Positions 22,333-31,497 of a stretch of 64,000 nucleotides of DNA are shown in pieces (within the stretch, counting starts at the first letter, position 1; every line of letters starts with the position of its first letter). Source of the stretch: Halobellus sp. MBLA0158. Lineage in GTDB: Archaea > Halobacteriota > Halobacteria > Halobacteriales > Haloferacaceae. A model generated the notes under the pieces. That model saw nothing but the letters and a program-made list of their open reading frames with translations. It searched no databases and was not told where the DNA came from. The translations under genes and the position numbers were made by a program. Where the stretch lies: NCBI RefSeq assembly GCF_041477585.1, contig NZ_JBGNYA010000001.1, positions 2,728,001-2,792,000 on the forward strand. Reading direction: 5' to 3'.

Positions 22333-22755
22333 TCACACGTCGAAGACGACGTACGCCGACCAGCCCGCGTCCGTCTCGTCGAGCCGCATCTCCGAGTACG
22401 TCACCGCCTTCACCTCTCTGGCGTCGACGCGTTCCAGCGGGACGCCGCGGTACGTCCCGGCCAGCCGCCACTCGTCGCGATCTCCGGACGGTTCCTCGAT
22501 CCGGACCTCGTGGTCGACCGGGAGCACGGCGCGGACGTCGCGCTCGTAGATGAGCTCATCGAGGTAGTCGAACAGCAGCGCCTCCGGTCGCTGGGCGTCG
22601 ACCGCGACCTCGACGGTCTCGCCCCCCGCGGCCGGGATCTCGTCGCAGGACGCCGCGGCGAGGCCGTCTGCGATCGCCGCGAAGACGCCCGACAGCGTGG
22701 GTGCGACGGCTTCGACGGCGACGTCGGCGGTGTGGTCCCGAAGCTCGAACGGCAT
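22333..22755 (-). CDS. Archease, RtcB ligase activator
   Basis: The 140-residue protein starts MPFELRDHTADVAVEAVAPT and contains LLFDYLDELIYERDV, VKAVTYSEMRL and the C-terminal strand AYVVFDV, the conserved blocks of archease. Archease speeds the guanylylation and turnover of the tRNA-splicing ligase RtcB, with acidic residues binding Ca or Mg. No rtcB gene lies in the window. Size and ends match the family. Confidence 0.9.
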   Translation of the reverse strand: MPFELRDHTADVAVEAVAPTLSGVFAAIADGLAAASCDEIPAAGGETVEVAVDAQRPEALLFDYLDELIYERDVRAVLPVDHEVRIEEPSGDRDEWRLAGTYRGVPLERVDAREVKAVTYSEMRLDETDAGWSAYVVFDV

Positions 22756-22814
22756 ACTCGGTTACGGGCGGCCGCCGAGGGTGTGCTTTGCGGTCGCGGC
22801 CTCCCGGCGACGGG

Positions 22815-23819
22815 TCACTCGTCCTCCTCGTCGGGGGGCCGGACAGCGGCCCGCTCGGGGGGCACCTCGGTCTCCTCGTGGCGGTCCGGGTCGCGCTCGC
22901 GGCGCGCGAGGTCCGCGGGCGTCTCGGCGTGTTTGGGGTCGACCCGGTCGTCGTAGCGGGCCTGTACCGACTCTCGTGGGTCGGCGTCGGGGGCGGGATC
23001 CTCCGGGCCCGCCTCTCGCCGACGGTCCGCATCGGCGTCCGCGTCGGCGGTTCCGTCGTCCCCCTCGGTCGCGATCGAGTCGGCCGTCAGCGACGCGAGC
23101 TCCTCACGGGAGAGTCCAGCGTCGTCGCCGCCCGACATCGCGACGCCGCTCGTGACGATCGCCTGGATGCCCTCCTCGACGGTCAGGTCGACGTCCATCA
23201 CCCGCTCGGCGGGCATGTGGACGAGGTGGCCGCCCATTACGGGGTTGGGCGCCATCGGGAGAAACAGCGTGAGCATCTCCCCGTGGCCCGCGGCCGCGCG
23301 AAGCGCCTCGGGCGTCTCGGTCGTCACGAACCCGAGCGTGTACGCGTCCTCGTGGGGGAACTCCACGAGCTTGACCTCGCGGAAGTTCTCGGCATCGGAC
23401 TCGATCATCACGTCGCTCATCCGCCGGAAGCTCTCGTAGACCGAGCCGACGCCCGGGACCTGCGCCATCACGTAGTCGAAGTACTCGACGGCGCGCTCGC
23501 CGTACCGGGAGCTGTTCACCACGAGGCCGACGGCCAGCACCGCCCCGAAGACCACGACCGGCACCGCGGCCTCCAGGACCGTCTCGGGGCTGACGTTCAG
23601 GACGGCGGGGATGAGAGAGACGACCGGCAGGGAGAGCACGAGGTCCGAAAACAGGCTGATGTACTGATAGACCGTGTTGAAGAGAAAGAGGAAGACCGCG
23701 ACGGTGATGACGAGGGGAACCACGACCGCGAGCCCCGAGATGAACGCTTCGCGCAGCACGTCGTACATCGAATTCCGGACGCGACGTATCGAGGGCCTGT
23801 CCCGGGGCGCGTCTGACAT
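22815..23819 (-). CDS. DUF502 family membrane protein (334 aa)
   Basis: Two transmembrane helices lie near the N-terminus (about 25-52 and 80-102, AVVVPLVITVAVFLFLFNTVY and VVVFGAVLAVGLVVNS), followed by a soluble beta domain containing VPGVGSVYESFRRM, VKLVEFPHEDAYTLGFVT and LFLPMAPNPVMGGHLVHMP, the signature of DUF502. The last 100 residues form an acidic, charged disordered tail seen in haloarchaeal members. Function of the family is unknown. A trafficking or membrane role has been suggested for plant homologues. Confidence 0.85.
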   Translation of the reverse strand: MSDAPRDRPSIRRVRNSMYDVLREAFISGLAVVVPLVITVAVFLFLFNTVYQYISLFSDLVLSLPVVSLIPAVLNVSPETVLEAAVPVVVFGAVLAVGLVVNSSRYGERAVEYFDYVMAQVPGVGSVYESFRRMSDVMIESDAENFREVKLVEFPHEDAYTLGFVTTETPEALRAAAGHGEMLTLFLPMAPNPVMGGHLVHMPAERVMDVDLTVEEGIQAIVTSGVAMSGGDDAGLSREELASLTADSIATEGDDGTADADADADRRREAGPEDPAPDADPRESVQARYDDRVDPKHAETPADLARRERDPDRHEETEVPPERAAVRPPDEEDE

Positions 23820-23923
23820 TCTATCGGCCCCTACGACGGAGCCCGTGAAAGGTGTCCCGGCCGGGGGCCGCCCCAGCGACGGTCCCGAAAGGCGTTAGAC
23901 ACGCCGTCGACTATGGAGCGGCG

Positions 23924-25198
23924 ATGACCGTCATCGGCCTCGACGACACCGACTCCCGCGAGCGAGGGATGTGTACCACGTACCTCGCGGCGCGGCTCGC
24001 CGAGGCCATCGAGCGCGCCGGCGCGACCGTCCACCGCCGACTGCTGGTCCGTCTCAATCCGGCGGTCGAGCACAAGACCCGCGGCAACGCCGCGCTCGCG
24101 CTCCACACGGACCTCGACGCCGACCGCGCGCTCGACCTCGCCGCGACCGAGCTCGAACCGCTGGCGGAGACCGACGACCCGCGGACGAGTCCGGGCGTCG
24201 TCGTCGCCGACGTCGATCCCGACGGGGTGCCCGCCCCGGTCGCGGCGTTCGCGACCCGCGCCGTTCGGGAGCTACTGGAGCTCGACGAGGCCCGATCCCT
24301 GATCGAGACCCACGGGTACGCACACCGCGGTTGGGCCGGCGGCCGAGGGCGGATCGGCGCGCTCGCGGCCGTCGGCGCCTGGGCCGGCCTCGACGAGTGG
24401 ACCTACGAGCACGTCGCCTACCGCGCGTTCGAGCGGTGCGGCACGCCCAGGGACGTCGACGAGGCGTCGGTCTTCGAGGCGGCCGCCGACCACTACCCGA
24501 CGGCCTGGGACACCGTCGACAGAGCCGAAGGCGAGGCCGTCTGCGTCCCGAACGCGCCGGGGCCGATCCTCTATGGGATCCGCGGCGACGACCCCGAGAC
24601 CGTCCGCGCGGTCGCCGACCGCATCGAGAGCGAGCCGATCGAGCGCGCCGCGACGTTCCTGACGAATCAGGGGACGGACGGGCACCTCCGCGAGGGCACC
24701 GTCGGCGACCTCCGCGACGGCCGCGCGTACCGCGTCGACGGCGTCGTCGCCGACGCCCCGGAGACGCGCCGCGGCGGTCACGTCTTCTTCGGCCTCCGCG
24801 GCCTGGACACCGACGCGACCGTCGACTGCGTCGCCTTCGAGCCGACGAAGCGCTTCCGCGACCGGGTCCGCGCGCTCCGGGCGGGCGACGAGCTCACGGT
24901 CTGCGGCGAGGTGAGCGAGGGCACCCTGAAGGTCGAGAAGTTCGCGGTCCGGTCGCTGGACCGGACGGCGGAGACGACGCCGACCTGCGGCGAGTGCGGT
25001 CGCTCGATGGAGAGCGCCGGACGCGGCCAGGGCTACCGGTGTCGCGACTGCGGGACGTCGGCGCCGGGGCCCGAGACGGTCGAAATCGACCGCGATCTCG
25101 AAGTCGGGTGGTACGAGGTGCCGCCGTGTGCGCGCCGGCACATCGCGAAGCCGCTCGTCCGCGGCGGCTTCGACGCGCCGGTCCACCCCGAGCGGTGA
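23924..25198 (+). CDS. tiaS: tRNA(Ile2) 2-agmatinylcytidine synthetase TiaS
   Basis: The 424-residue protein begins MTVIGLDDTDSRERGMCTTY, the conserved TiaS start, and continues with a kinase-like catalytic part, an OB-fold (about 270-345) and a zinc ribbon (CGECGRSMESAGRGQGYRCR). TiaS attaches agmatine to C34 of tRNA-Ile(CAU) using ATP, so that the tRNA reads AUA rather than AUG. It is essential in archaea. The ATG at 23,924 is chosen over an upstream in-frame start because of the family N-terminus. Confidence 0.92.
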   Translation: MTVIGLDDTDSRERGMCTTYLAARLAEAIERAGATVHRRLLVRLNPAVEHKTRGNAALALHTDLDADRALDLAATELEPLAETDDPRTSPGVVVADVDPDGVPAPVAAFATRAVRELLELDEARSLIETHGYAHRGWAGGRGRIGALAAVGAWAGLDEWTYEHVAYRAFERCGTPRDVDEASVFEAAADHYPTAWDTVDRAEGEAVCVPNAPGPILYGIRGDDPETVRAVADRIESEPIERAATFLTNQGTDGHLREGTVGDLRDGRAYRVDGVVADAPETRRGGHVFFGLRGLDTDATVDCVAFEPTKRFRDRVRALRAGDELTVCGEVSEGTLKVEKFAVRSLDRTAETTPTCGECGRSMESAGRGQGYRCRDCGTSAPGPETVEIDRDLEVGWYEVPPCARRHIAKPLVRGGFDAPVHPER

Positions 25199-25228
25199 GT
25201 CGGCGGATCGTCCCGCACAGTCAGGGAA

Positions 25229-25681
25229 TCACCCCTCGACGACGAGGATATCCGTGTTGGCGCGGCGGTCGACGAACTGGCTCCCCGAGGGCGGCTTGAC
25301 CGCGATTTCGAGCGTGCCGGTCGCCTGGTTCGCGCGGGTGTCGGCATCGACGGTCACGGTCGCTCTCCCGTCGGCGTTCGACTTCGCCGTCACCACGCCG
25401 TCGAGGTCCGCGCTCCCGGATCTGACGATCACGGTCGCGCCCTCGACGCCGTCGCCGTCGTCGTCGACGACGGTGAGAGCCAGCTCCCGTTCGCCCGGCT
25501 CGATCACGTCCGGCGACGGGCGGACGTCGAGTTCGGAGACGGCGAGGCCGGACACGCCGGAGAGCATATTCAGCATCACGCTCATCGTGGCGACGCCGAC
25601 CACGAGCGCGATGACGAGTCTGATCGGCAGGCCTTCGATCGCACGGTCGTCGGCGGCGAAGCGCCGGAGGTCGTGGAACAT
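25229..25681 (-). CDS. Membrane-anchored protein with Ig-like domain (150 aa)
   Basis: The N-terminus carries FAADDRAIEGLPIRLVIALVVGVATMSVMLNML, a charged stretch before a hydrophobic helix, which resembles archaeal type IV pilin-like signal segments. The remainder is an Ig-like or carboxypeptidase-regulatory-like domain (VVDDDGDGVEGATVIVRSG...NADGRATVTVDAD). Probably a surface or pilin-associated protein. It is convergent with TiaS and divergent from the HerA-like ATPase gene. Confidence 0.65.
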   Translation of the reverse strand: MFHDLRRFAADDRAIEGLPIRLVIALVVGVATMSVMLNMLSGVSGLAVSELDVRPSPDVIEPGERELALTVVDDDGDGVEGATVIVRSGSADLDGVVTAKSNADGRATVTVDADTRANQATGTLEIAVKPPSGSQFVDRRANTDILVVEG

Positions 25682-25756
25682 ACCCGCCCTGGCCTCGGCT
25701 TCGTATATAAACGGTCGTGCGAGGGTTCAAGTGCGATCCCGGGGCCAGTCCCGCCG

Positions 25757-26851
25757 ATGCAGACGGAAGTACTCGGTCGCGGGAGCGGCGAACCGTCGGG
25801 ACCGACGGGCCGGCTCGGTCACCACCGCGCGCGGGACGGGAGCCGGGGCGCCCCGGTCGACGTCGATCTGGATCGCCCGCACGCCACGCTCGTCGTCGGC
25901 AAGCGCGGCTACGGCAAGTCCTACACGCTGGGCGTCCTCGCGGAGGCGGCCGCGCGGGCCGACGGGGTCGCGCCCGTGGTGATCGATCCGATGGGCGTCT
26001 TCCGCGGGCTCGCCGCCGACTGCGATGCGGTGCCCGCGCGAGTCGTCGCCGAACCCACGGTCCGCGCCGACGCGGTTCCGCCGCGGCGGTGGCCCGCGCT
26101 CGTCGGTTCCGAGCCCGACAGCCCGGTCGGGGCGCTCGTGTGGCACGCCGCGGCCGAAAGCGAGACCGGGACCCTGGCGGGGATGCGGGCCGTCGTCGAG
26201 GGCGCGGACGCGACGAGCGCGGTCGAGCGGGCCGCGACGAACCGCCTCCGGCGCGCCGCGGGGTGGGGCGTCTTCGATCCCGACGGGCTGGACGCGAGGG
26301 AGCTGGGCGGGAGCGAGGCCACCGTCCTCGACTGCTCGGGACTGGACGACGCGGCCTCGAACGCCGTTGTCGCGGGCGTCGCGGCCGCGCTCTACGCCGG
26401 ACGGGCGCGGGCGTCCGACCCGACTACCGGCGGGAGCGGTCCCATCGAGCGCCTCCCCTGGCTCTTCGTCGACGAGGCGCACGTCTTCTTCGAGGGCGTC
26501 GCGTGCGGTCCGCTGCGGGCGATCCTCACCCGCGGTCGGGCGCCGGGCGTCTCGCTCGTCACCGCGACACAGCGACCCAGCGCGCTCCCCGACGTGGCGG
26601 TCTCCCAGTCGGACCTCCGGATCGTCCACCGGCTGACGGCCGGCCCGGACGTGCGCGCGCTCGCGGCCGCGGAGCCGGCGTACGTCGACCGGGCGGTGAC
26701 AGAGGCGATGCCGACCGCTCCCGGCGAGGCGCTGGTGGTCGACGACACCGCAGAGTCCGTACGAACCGTGGCGGTCCGCGAGCGCGACACGCCACACGGC
26801 GGCGACAGCCCGCGGGCGTCCGCCGTCGACGCCTCACCGGCCACGTCGTAA
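25757..26851 (+). CDS. HerA/VirB4-like ATPase (DUF87 type)
   Basis: ATG 25,757 gives a 364-residue protein with Walker A VVGKRGYGKSYTLG and Walker B PWLFVDEAHVFF, followed by LVTATQRPSALPD, the Q/R motif of HerA-type ATPases. This group pumps DNA or is involved in end resection with NurA. The protein is short and has no clear HAS-barrel. It stands alone without nurA, so its role is open. Its end overlaps the 3' end of the convergent surface protein gene by 18 bp. Confidence 0.8.
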   Translation: MQTEVLGRGSGEPSGPTGRLGHHRARDGSRGAPVDVDLDRPHATLVVGKRGYGKSYTLGVLAEAAARADGVAPVVIDPMGVFRGLAADCDAVPARVVAEPTVRADAVPPRRWPALVGSEPDSPVGALVWHAAAESETGTLAGMRAVVEGADATSAVERAATNRLRRAAGWGVFDPDGLDARELGGSEATVLDCSGLDDAASNAVVAGVAAALYAGRARASDPTTGGSGPIERLPWLFVDEAHVFFEGVACGPLRAILTRGRAPGVSLVTATQRPSALPDVAVSQSDLRIVHRLTAGPDVRALAAAEPAYVDRAVTEAMPTAPGEALVVDDTAESVRTVAVRERDTPHGGDSPRASAVDASPATS

Positions 26852-28057
26852 CGCCAGCGCGCCGATCGCTCCCGCCACAGCGAGCACCGCGGTGAACAGC
26901 GTGAAGCCCGGAGTGCTCGATCCGGACCCGGAGGCCGTTCCCGTGGAGGTGTCCGAGGGCGTCGCGGACGGCGTCAGCGTCTCGCCGTCTTCGGGGATCG
27001 CACGGATCGTCACCGGATCGGAGCGCAGGCCGTCCGCGGTGGCGACGAGCGAGTGCGTCCCGGGCTCTTCGACGACGAGGGTCACGCGGCCGTCGGCTCC
27101 GGACGTGCCGGCGGAATCGTCGTCGAGCAGCACCGTCGCCCCCTCGACCGGCTCGCCGTATTCGTTGACGATGTCGACGCCCAGCCGCTCGCCCGCGACG
27201 ATGCGCTGATTGTCCGGTTCGAGGCGCAGCGTGGGCGTCCGGCTCGTCGAGAGGTTCACGCGGCGAGCCGACTCGTTGACGCGTACCCGCGTGGTCGCCT
27301 CGGCGTAGGACTCCTTGGCGACCGCGACGGACAGGTCGGTGTTGACCGGCACGCTGACGCTCGTCTCGCCGCCCGCCAGCGTCTGGAACTGCCCGATCGA
27401 CGCGATGCGAACCGTGGCGTTACTGACGGGACGGGGCGGAGAGAAGTGGGGGTCCCGAACCGCGACGGTGAGTATCACGGTCCCGCGCTCGATCAGGACC
27501 CGACTCTGCGTCGACGCTCCGACCTGAACGGTGGTGCTGTTCCGGAGGTATCCCGGCTTCGCCACCGAGACCGTGTACTCGCCCTGCTCGATGTCGCCCG
27601 AGGCGACCATCCCGCTACCGTTGGTCGACATCCGGGACGTGACTCGGCCGTCCTTCCGGAGGACGACCCGCGCGTCGGCGACGCGTCCGCCCTCGTCAGC
27701 GACCACGACCGAGAGCTGGCCGCGGTGGTGGACCGGCACCGTCACCTCCCGCTCGCTGGCGTCCTGGACGACGATCGGGTGATTGCGGATGTACTCGGGA
27801 TGGGAAGTCGAGATCGTCACGTCCGCGCCGCTCGGGACGTCGACGAAGGCCTTGCCGTTGCTCGCGGTCGATTCGGTCGTCGAGCCGTTCCCCCAGGTCG
27901 CGGTCAGTTCGGCGTTCCGGACCGGATCGCCGTCCTGGTTCTCCACCGAGACGGTCAGGGTGACCACATCCGAGGACTGCGCGCTCCCGACCGTCGCTGC
28001 CGGTCCGGCGAGGAGCAGCCCCGACACGACCAGCCCCACCAAAATCCCGGATCTCAT
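26834..28057 (-). CDS. Secreted surface protein with regulatory-like repeats and PGF-CTERM
   Basis: Starting at ATG 28,057 (MRSGILVGLVVSGLLLAGPA, a Sec signal) the 407-residue protein has at least three carboxypeptidase-regulatory or PEGA-like beta repeats (VSVENQDGDPVRNAELTATW, VVADEGGRVADARVVLRKDG, VDIVNEYGEPVEGATVLLDD). It ends in a Thr/Ser linker, TPGF, a hydrophobic helix and RRGR, which is a PGF-CTERM signal processed by archaeosortase A and linked to a lipid anchor. It is therefore a surface-anchored protein. Longer in-frame starts have no signal peptide and are rejected. Confidence 0.85.
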   Translation of the reverse strand: MRSGILVGLVVSGLLLAGPAATVGSAQSSDVVTLTVSVENQDGDPVRNAELTATWGNGSTTESTASNGKAFVDVPSGADVTISTSHPEYIRNHPIVVQDASEREVTVPVHHRGQLSVVVADEGGRVADARVVLRKDGRVTSRMSTNGSGMVASGDIEQGEYTVSVAKPGYLRNSTTVQVGASTQSRVLIERGTVILTVAVRDPHFSPPRPVSNATVRIASIGQFQTLAGGETSVSVPVNTDLSVAVAKESYAEATTRVRVNESARRVNLSTSRTPTLRLEPDNQRIVAGERLGVDIVNEYGEPVEGATVLLDDDSAGTSGADGRVTLVVEEPGTHSLVATADGLRSDPVTIRAIPEDGETLTPSATPSDTSTGTASGSGSSTPGFTLFTAVLAVAGAIGALALRRGR

Positions 28058-28146
28058 ACCTCGCAGTTGTCCGGAAGCGATAAAATAGTTCGCAGGGGAT
28101 CGACGGATCGAAACCGACGAGTGCGCCGCCCGCGGAGTCGGGACCG

Positions 28147-28494
28147 ATGGCCGACCGTTTGGTCCCCGTCCTGGTCGCACTCGGCGGGTTCTGTGGCGCC
28201 GTCTCGCGCTACCTCGTCGGCGTCGCGGTTCCCGGTCCCGACCCGCTCGGGACGCTGACGGCGAACGTCCTCGGGAGTTTCGTCCTCGCGGCCGCCGTCG
28301 GCGTCGTGCGTTCGCGGCGGTTCCGGTTCTTCCTCGCGACCGGACTGCTCTCGTCGTTCACGACCTACAGCACCTTCGCGGTCGAGACGGCGATGCTCGG
28401 GCCCGCGTGGGGCGTGGCGAACGTCGGACTCACTTACGGGCTGGGTTTCGGCGCCGCGCTCGCGGGCTTGCTCATCGGGAGGCGGTTCGCGTGA
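28147..28494 (+). CDS. crcB: Fluoride channel CrcB/Fluc, subunit 1
   Basis: A 115-residue, four-span protein with GGFCGAVSRYLVG, TANVLGSFVLA and SSFTTYSTFAVET, the Fluc signatures, including the TTFSxF-type track that lines the fluoride pore. It overlaps the next crcB by 4 bp. In haloarchaea two different CrcB proteins are often encoded in tandem and probably form an antiparallel heterodimer that exports fluoride. No fluoride riboswitch was recognised upstream. Confidence 0.92.
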   Translation: MADRLVPVLVALGGFCGAVSRYLVGVAVPGPDPLGTLTANVLGSFVLAAAVGVVRSRRFRFFLATGLLSSFTTYSTFAVETAMLGPAWGVANVGLTYGLGFGAALAGLLIGRRFA

Positions 28495-28853
28495 TCGACG
28501 CGCTCGCCCGGCTTCCGGTCCCGATCCTCGTCGGTCTCGGCGGTGCCGCGGGGGCGCTCGCCCGGTACGCGGTCGACGTCGCGCTCGACGGCGGCCGACC
28601 GAGCACGTTCGCGGTCAACGTCCTCGGGAGCGTCCTCCTCGGCGGCCTCGTCGCCTCGGGGCCGCCCGAAGCGGCCCTGACGATCGCCGGCACGGGCTTT
28701 TGCGGGGCGTTCACGACCTTCTCGTCGTTCGCGGTCAACGTCGCGGAGGTGGCCTCTGACGGTCGAGTCCGGCTGGCGGTCGTCGACGCTCTCGGGACGC
28801 TCGTGGCGGCGCTGCTCGGGGTCGGTATCGGCACCGCGATGGTCGCCTGGTGA
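28491..28853 (+). CDS. crcB: Fluoride channel CrcB/Fluc, subunit 2
   Basis: GTG 28,491 begins a 120-residue protein with GGAAGALARYAVDV, AVNVLGSVLLGG and GFCGAFTTFSSFAVNV, again the Fluc signature. The start overlaps the stop of the first crcB gene, so the two chains are made in a coupled way. Four transmembrane spans are predicted, with opposite charge bias to the first copy. Confidence 0.92.
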   Translation: MIDALARLPVPILVGLGGAAGALARYAVDVALDGGRPSTFAVNVLGSVLLGGLVASGPPEAALTIAGTGFCGAFTTFSSFAVNVAEVASDGRVRLAVVDALGTLVAALLGVGIGTAMVAW

Positions 28854-28941
28854 CCGCCGCCGACCGGCGACGCCGGCGGGATCGATCTCGGACCCGATCG
28901 GCCGCAACCTCCTTTCCCCGCGGGACGCTAGCCACAGGCGA

Positions 28942-29298
28942 ATGCGCGTCGAGTGTCCGTACTGCGACCGCGAGGTGGACGTCACGAGTCTCAAATCGCA
29001 CGTCCGCCGGATGGAGGGCGGTGGTCACGGCGACCACGGGACGGTCCCGCGGGAGCGCGTCGACAGCCCCTGGAACATCCGCATCGAGACCTCGCCCGCT
29101 GAGGCGAGGGCCGATCGGGACTCGGAACTCGACGCCGAGTACGTCGAAGAGCGGATCCGTCGCGGTCGGTGCCCCGGCTGCGACCTGGGCGTGGTCGGGC
29201 TGAAGGGCGGCGACGGATGGCTCTCCAGCGGCCGCCGTCGGCTGGCGTGCCCGAACTGCGGGTGGGAGAGCCCCGAGTGGGTCACGATCCGGGACTGA
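28942..29298 (+). CDS. Double zinc-finger protein (118 aa)
   Basis: The N-terminus MRVECPYCDREVDVTSLKSHVRRM is a C2H2-like finger (CPYC...H...H) and the C-terminus CPGCDLG...LACPNCGWESPEWV is a zinc ribbon. A charged helix joins them. Probably a nucleic-acid-binding protein. No family assigned. It stands between crcB and the tRNA-Asp pair. Confidence 0.8.
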   Translation: MRVECPYCDREVDVTSLKSHVRRMEGGGHGDHGTVPRERVDSPWNIRIETSPAEARADRDSELDAEYVEERIRRGRCPGCDLGVVGLKGGDGWLSSGRRRLACPNCGWESPEWVTIRD

Positions 29299-29349
29299 CG
29301 GTCACAGAATTCGGCAGAGAAATGACTACGCGCGAGATGTCGGAAAAAG

Positions 29350-29422
29350 CGCCCGAGGCGGGATTTGAACCCGCGTCACGACCGTGACAGGGTCGTATGA
29401 TGGGCCACTACACCACCCGGGC
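29350..29422 (-). tRNA. tRNA-Asp (anticodon GTC), second of two in transcription order
   Basis: Reading the minus strand from 29,422: acceptor GCCCGGG pairs with CTCGGGC with one G-U pair, the anticodon loop is CTGTCAC with GTC, the T arm is GCGGG-TTCAAAT-CCCGC and the discriminator is G73. The 73 nt gene has no encoded CCA. It is an exact repeat of the gene 21 bp upstream. Confidence 0.95.
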
Positions 29423-29442
29423 ACACATCGGAGCGAAGACAA

Positions 29443-29515
29443 CGCCCGAGGCGGGATTTGAACCCGCGTCACGACCGTGACAGGGTCGTATGATGGGCCA
29501 CTACACCACCCGGGC
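29443..29515 (-). tRNA. tRNA-Asp (anticodon GTC), first of two in transcription order
   Basis: Same 73-nt sequence as the copy at 29,350-29,422: acceptor GCCCGGG/CTCGGGC, anticodon GTC, G73. The two are 93 bp apart start to start and probably form one precursor transcript. A TATA-like TAATTAGAC lies 26-34 nt upstream of this copy only. Confidence 0.95.
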
Positions 29516-29540
29516 TTGCTCCACTTCCTCGTTGCCCGGT

Positions 29541-29550
29541 AGTCTAATTA
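29541..29550 (-). promoter_or_regulatory. TATA box of the tRNA-Asp pair
   Basis: On the minus strand TAATTAGACT is centred about 30 nt upstream of the tRNA 5' end at 29,515, within an AT-rich tract in an otherwise GC-rich region. Confidence 0.6.
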
Positions 29551-29706
29551 AGACTTATCATCTGCCGACGGCGTGGGACCGACCCCCGCGCGGCGGTGCC
29601 GTGGCAGTGGCTGTCGGAGGTCCGGGAGAGAAAAAGACAGAGCCGCGAGCCGGTCCGGTCGGGCCGATCGACCGATCCGCCAAAGACGCGTCGGGGACCG
29701 CAGCCC

Positions 29707-30387
29707 TCAGTCGTCGGCGGGGACCGCTTCCGCCTCGGCCGCCGCTTCGGCCTCTTCCTCTTCTTCTTCCTTCTTGTTCTTGATCTTCTTCAGCCGGAAG
29801 ATCTCCTCGCGCTCCTGTTCTTCGAGCTTCTGCTCGATGTACTCCTTGTTCTCGTAGAGCTCGGGTAGGAGCTTGAACTCCAGGGCGTTGACGCGGCGCT
29901 TCGTCGTCTCGATCTCTTCGAGCATCTTCTTCATCGCGGTCTCGACCTCGGCCGCGAGGATGATCGTCTCCAAGAGCTCCTCGTAGGCGTCGGCCGCCTC
30001 GTCGATCCGGGCCGAGGAGCCGAGCAGGCCGTAGCCGCGCTGGTCGAGGCTCTTCTGGACGCGCGAGGACTCGATCTGCGGCACGACGACGCCCATAATG
30101 TTCTTCGATTGGGTCGTGATCTCGGGGTGTTCCTTCAGCGCCGCGGCGGCGCCCCGAACGGCGACGTCGCCCTCCATCGCCCGCGCCATATTGATCTTCT
30201 CCTGGGCGGTCTGGTAGTTCTCCTCCAGGTCGGATCGGACGTCCTGGGCCTGATCGAGGATGTCCATAAACTCCATAATGAGGCCGTCGCGCTTCTGTTC
30301 GAGCGTGTCGTGGCCCCGCTCGGAGAGCTGGATCCGGTCCTCGATCGCCATCAAGTTCTTCCGGGTCGGTTTGACGTCTTCGGCCAT
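29707..30387 (-). CDS. atpD: A-type ATP synthase subunit D (central stalk)
   Basis: The 226-residue protein starts [19 protein letters not shown] and is a long antiparallel coiled coil with the family middle segment [26 protein letters not shown]. Subunit D forms the rotating shaft with F inside the A3B3 head. The C-terminal 25 residues are Glu/Ala-rich, a halophilic extension. It is separated from atpB by four bacteriorhodopsin genes, although all are on the same strand. GGTTAAC at 30,413-30,419 is centred about 28 nt before the ATG, so it probably has its own leaderless promoter. Confidence 0.93.
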   Translation of the reverse strand: MAEDVKPTRKNLMAIEDRIQLSERGHDTLEQKRDGLIMEFMDILDQAQDVRSDLEENYQTAQEKINMARAMEGDVAVRGAAAALKEHPEITTQSKNIMGVVVPQIESSRVQKSLDQRGYGLLGSSARIDEAADAYEELLETIILAAEVETAMKKMLEEIETTKRRVNALEFKLLPELYENKEYIEQKLEEQEREEIFRLKKIKNKKEEEEEEAEAAAEAEAVPADD

Positions 30388-30421
30388 TGAGAGGGAATTG
30401 TGATCCGAGCCTGTTAACCTT

Positions 30422-31495
30422 TTACTGTTCGCGGACGAGCCGCGCCAGACCGGCCGTTTCGGCCCAGTCCATCCAGGCCACGACCGCGACGTGCGGGAGC
30501 GTGAGCACGGCGATGAACACCAGGTACAGCGCGGCTAACGCCTCTATGTCGGCGTCGAAGCCGGCGACGATCGCGACCCCGACCAGGAGCGCGATCGAGA
30601 CCGCCGTCAGGGGGACGGCGTCGCGGCCGACCCGGAACAGCGCGGCCGCGGTGCCGCGGTCGTCGAAGGCGTCACGCGCTCCGGGGTCGACGGCGACGAG
30701 CCGAGCGATGTGACGCAACGAGTGCCACACGCAGAAGTACACCCCGACGGCGACGAGCGGCGGCACGACGAGGAAGTACGCCCACAGCAGGAGCGTCTCG
30801 CCGGCGTCGCGGACCCACGCGTCCCCGCCGCCGCGCAGGCGCCCGAGCAGGAGCGTCGCGGCCGTGACGCCCGCGAACGCCCCGCCGAGGGCCAGCCGCG
30901 TCTCGGGCGCGACGAGCCACGCGGCGTCGAGTCCGCCGCCGAACAGCGCCACCCACGCGTCGACGACGTCGCGGTAGCGACCCGGAAAGCGGAGGAGCGG
31001 AACGAGCATCGGGAGCCCGCCGCGGACCACCAGCGTCCCGACGCGGACCGCTCGGTCGTCGAGGTGCGCCCCGCCGAGCGCGTCCAGCGCGTAGAGGTCG
31101 CCCTGGCCCCAGTGGAACCACGTGAGGCCGATGAAGAACGCGGCCGACGCCGCGGGCGCGACGTACCACAGCGCCGCGTACCCGACGCCGAGGAGCAGAT
31201 ACGCGAGCCCCACCAGAGCGAGCCACCGGAGCGTCGGACGCTCGCCCGCCGCGCGGGCGGGCGCGAGGTGGTCGACCGCGCCGTGCGGGAGACCGAAGGC
31301 GACGAGGCTCACCGCCAGCGGCGCGTACCGGAGCCAGGCGGGGAGCGTCGCGGCGACGCCCACGAAGGCGTCCGCAACGGCGAGGAGCGTGGTCGAACCG
31401 ATCGCGAGCCACGCGGGACCGACGCCGATCGCGAGCATCGGGCCGCGCGCCGCCGACACTGACTTCGACACCGCCGCCGGTCCGGTCCCGACCAT
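30422..31495 (-). CDS. brp: Brp/Blh beta-carotene 15,15'-dioxygenase (retinal synthesis)
   Basis: The 357-residue multi-span membrane protein contains His residues placed as in Brp/Blh: [29 protein letters not shown] and LTLPHVAVV. These ligate the iron that cleaves beta-carotene into two retinal molecules. About eight hydrophobic spans are present. It starts 2 bp after the crtY stop, so the two are co-transcribed, and ends 34 bp before atpD. Together with crtY it makes the chromophore of the neighbouring opsin. Confidence 0.92.
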   Translation of the reverse strand: MVGTGPAAVSKSVSAARGPMLAIGVGPAWLAIGSTTLLAVADAFVGVAATLPAWLRYAPLAVSLVAFGLPHGAVDHLAPARAAGERPTLRWLALVGLAYLLLGVGYAALWYVAPAASAAFFIGLTWFHWGQGDLYALDALGGAHLDDRAVRVGTLVVRGGLPMLVPLLRFPGRYRDVVDAWVALFGGGLDAAWLVAPETRLALGGAFAGVTAATLLLGRLRGGGDAWVRDAGETLLLWAYFLVVPPLVAVGVYFCVWHSLRHIARLVAVDPGARDAFDDRGTAAALFRVGRDAVPLTAVSIALLVGVAIVAGFDADIEALAALYLVFIAVLTLPHVAVVAWMDWAETAGLARLVREQ

Positions 31496-31497
31496 CG

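Noticed and set aside
29350-29515. The tandem tRNA-Asp pair as another case of the gene-end insertions
   Set aside because: The entire tRNA is repeated with a plain 20-bp spacer. This is an ordinary tandem duplication, not a duplicated gene end around an insert.
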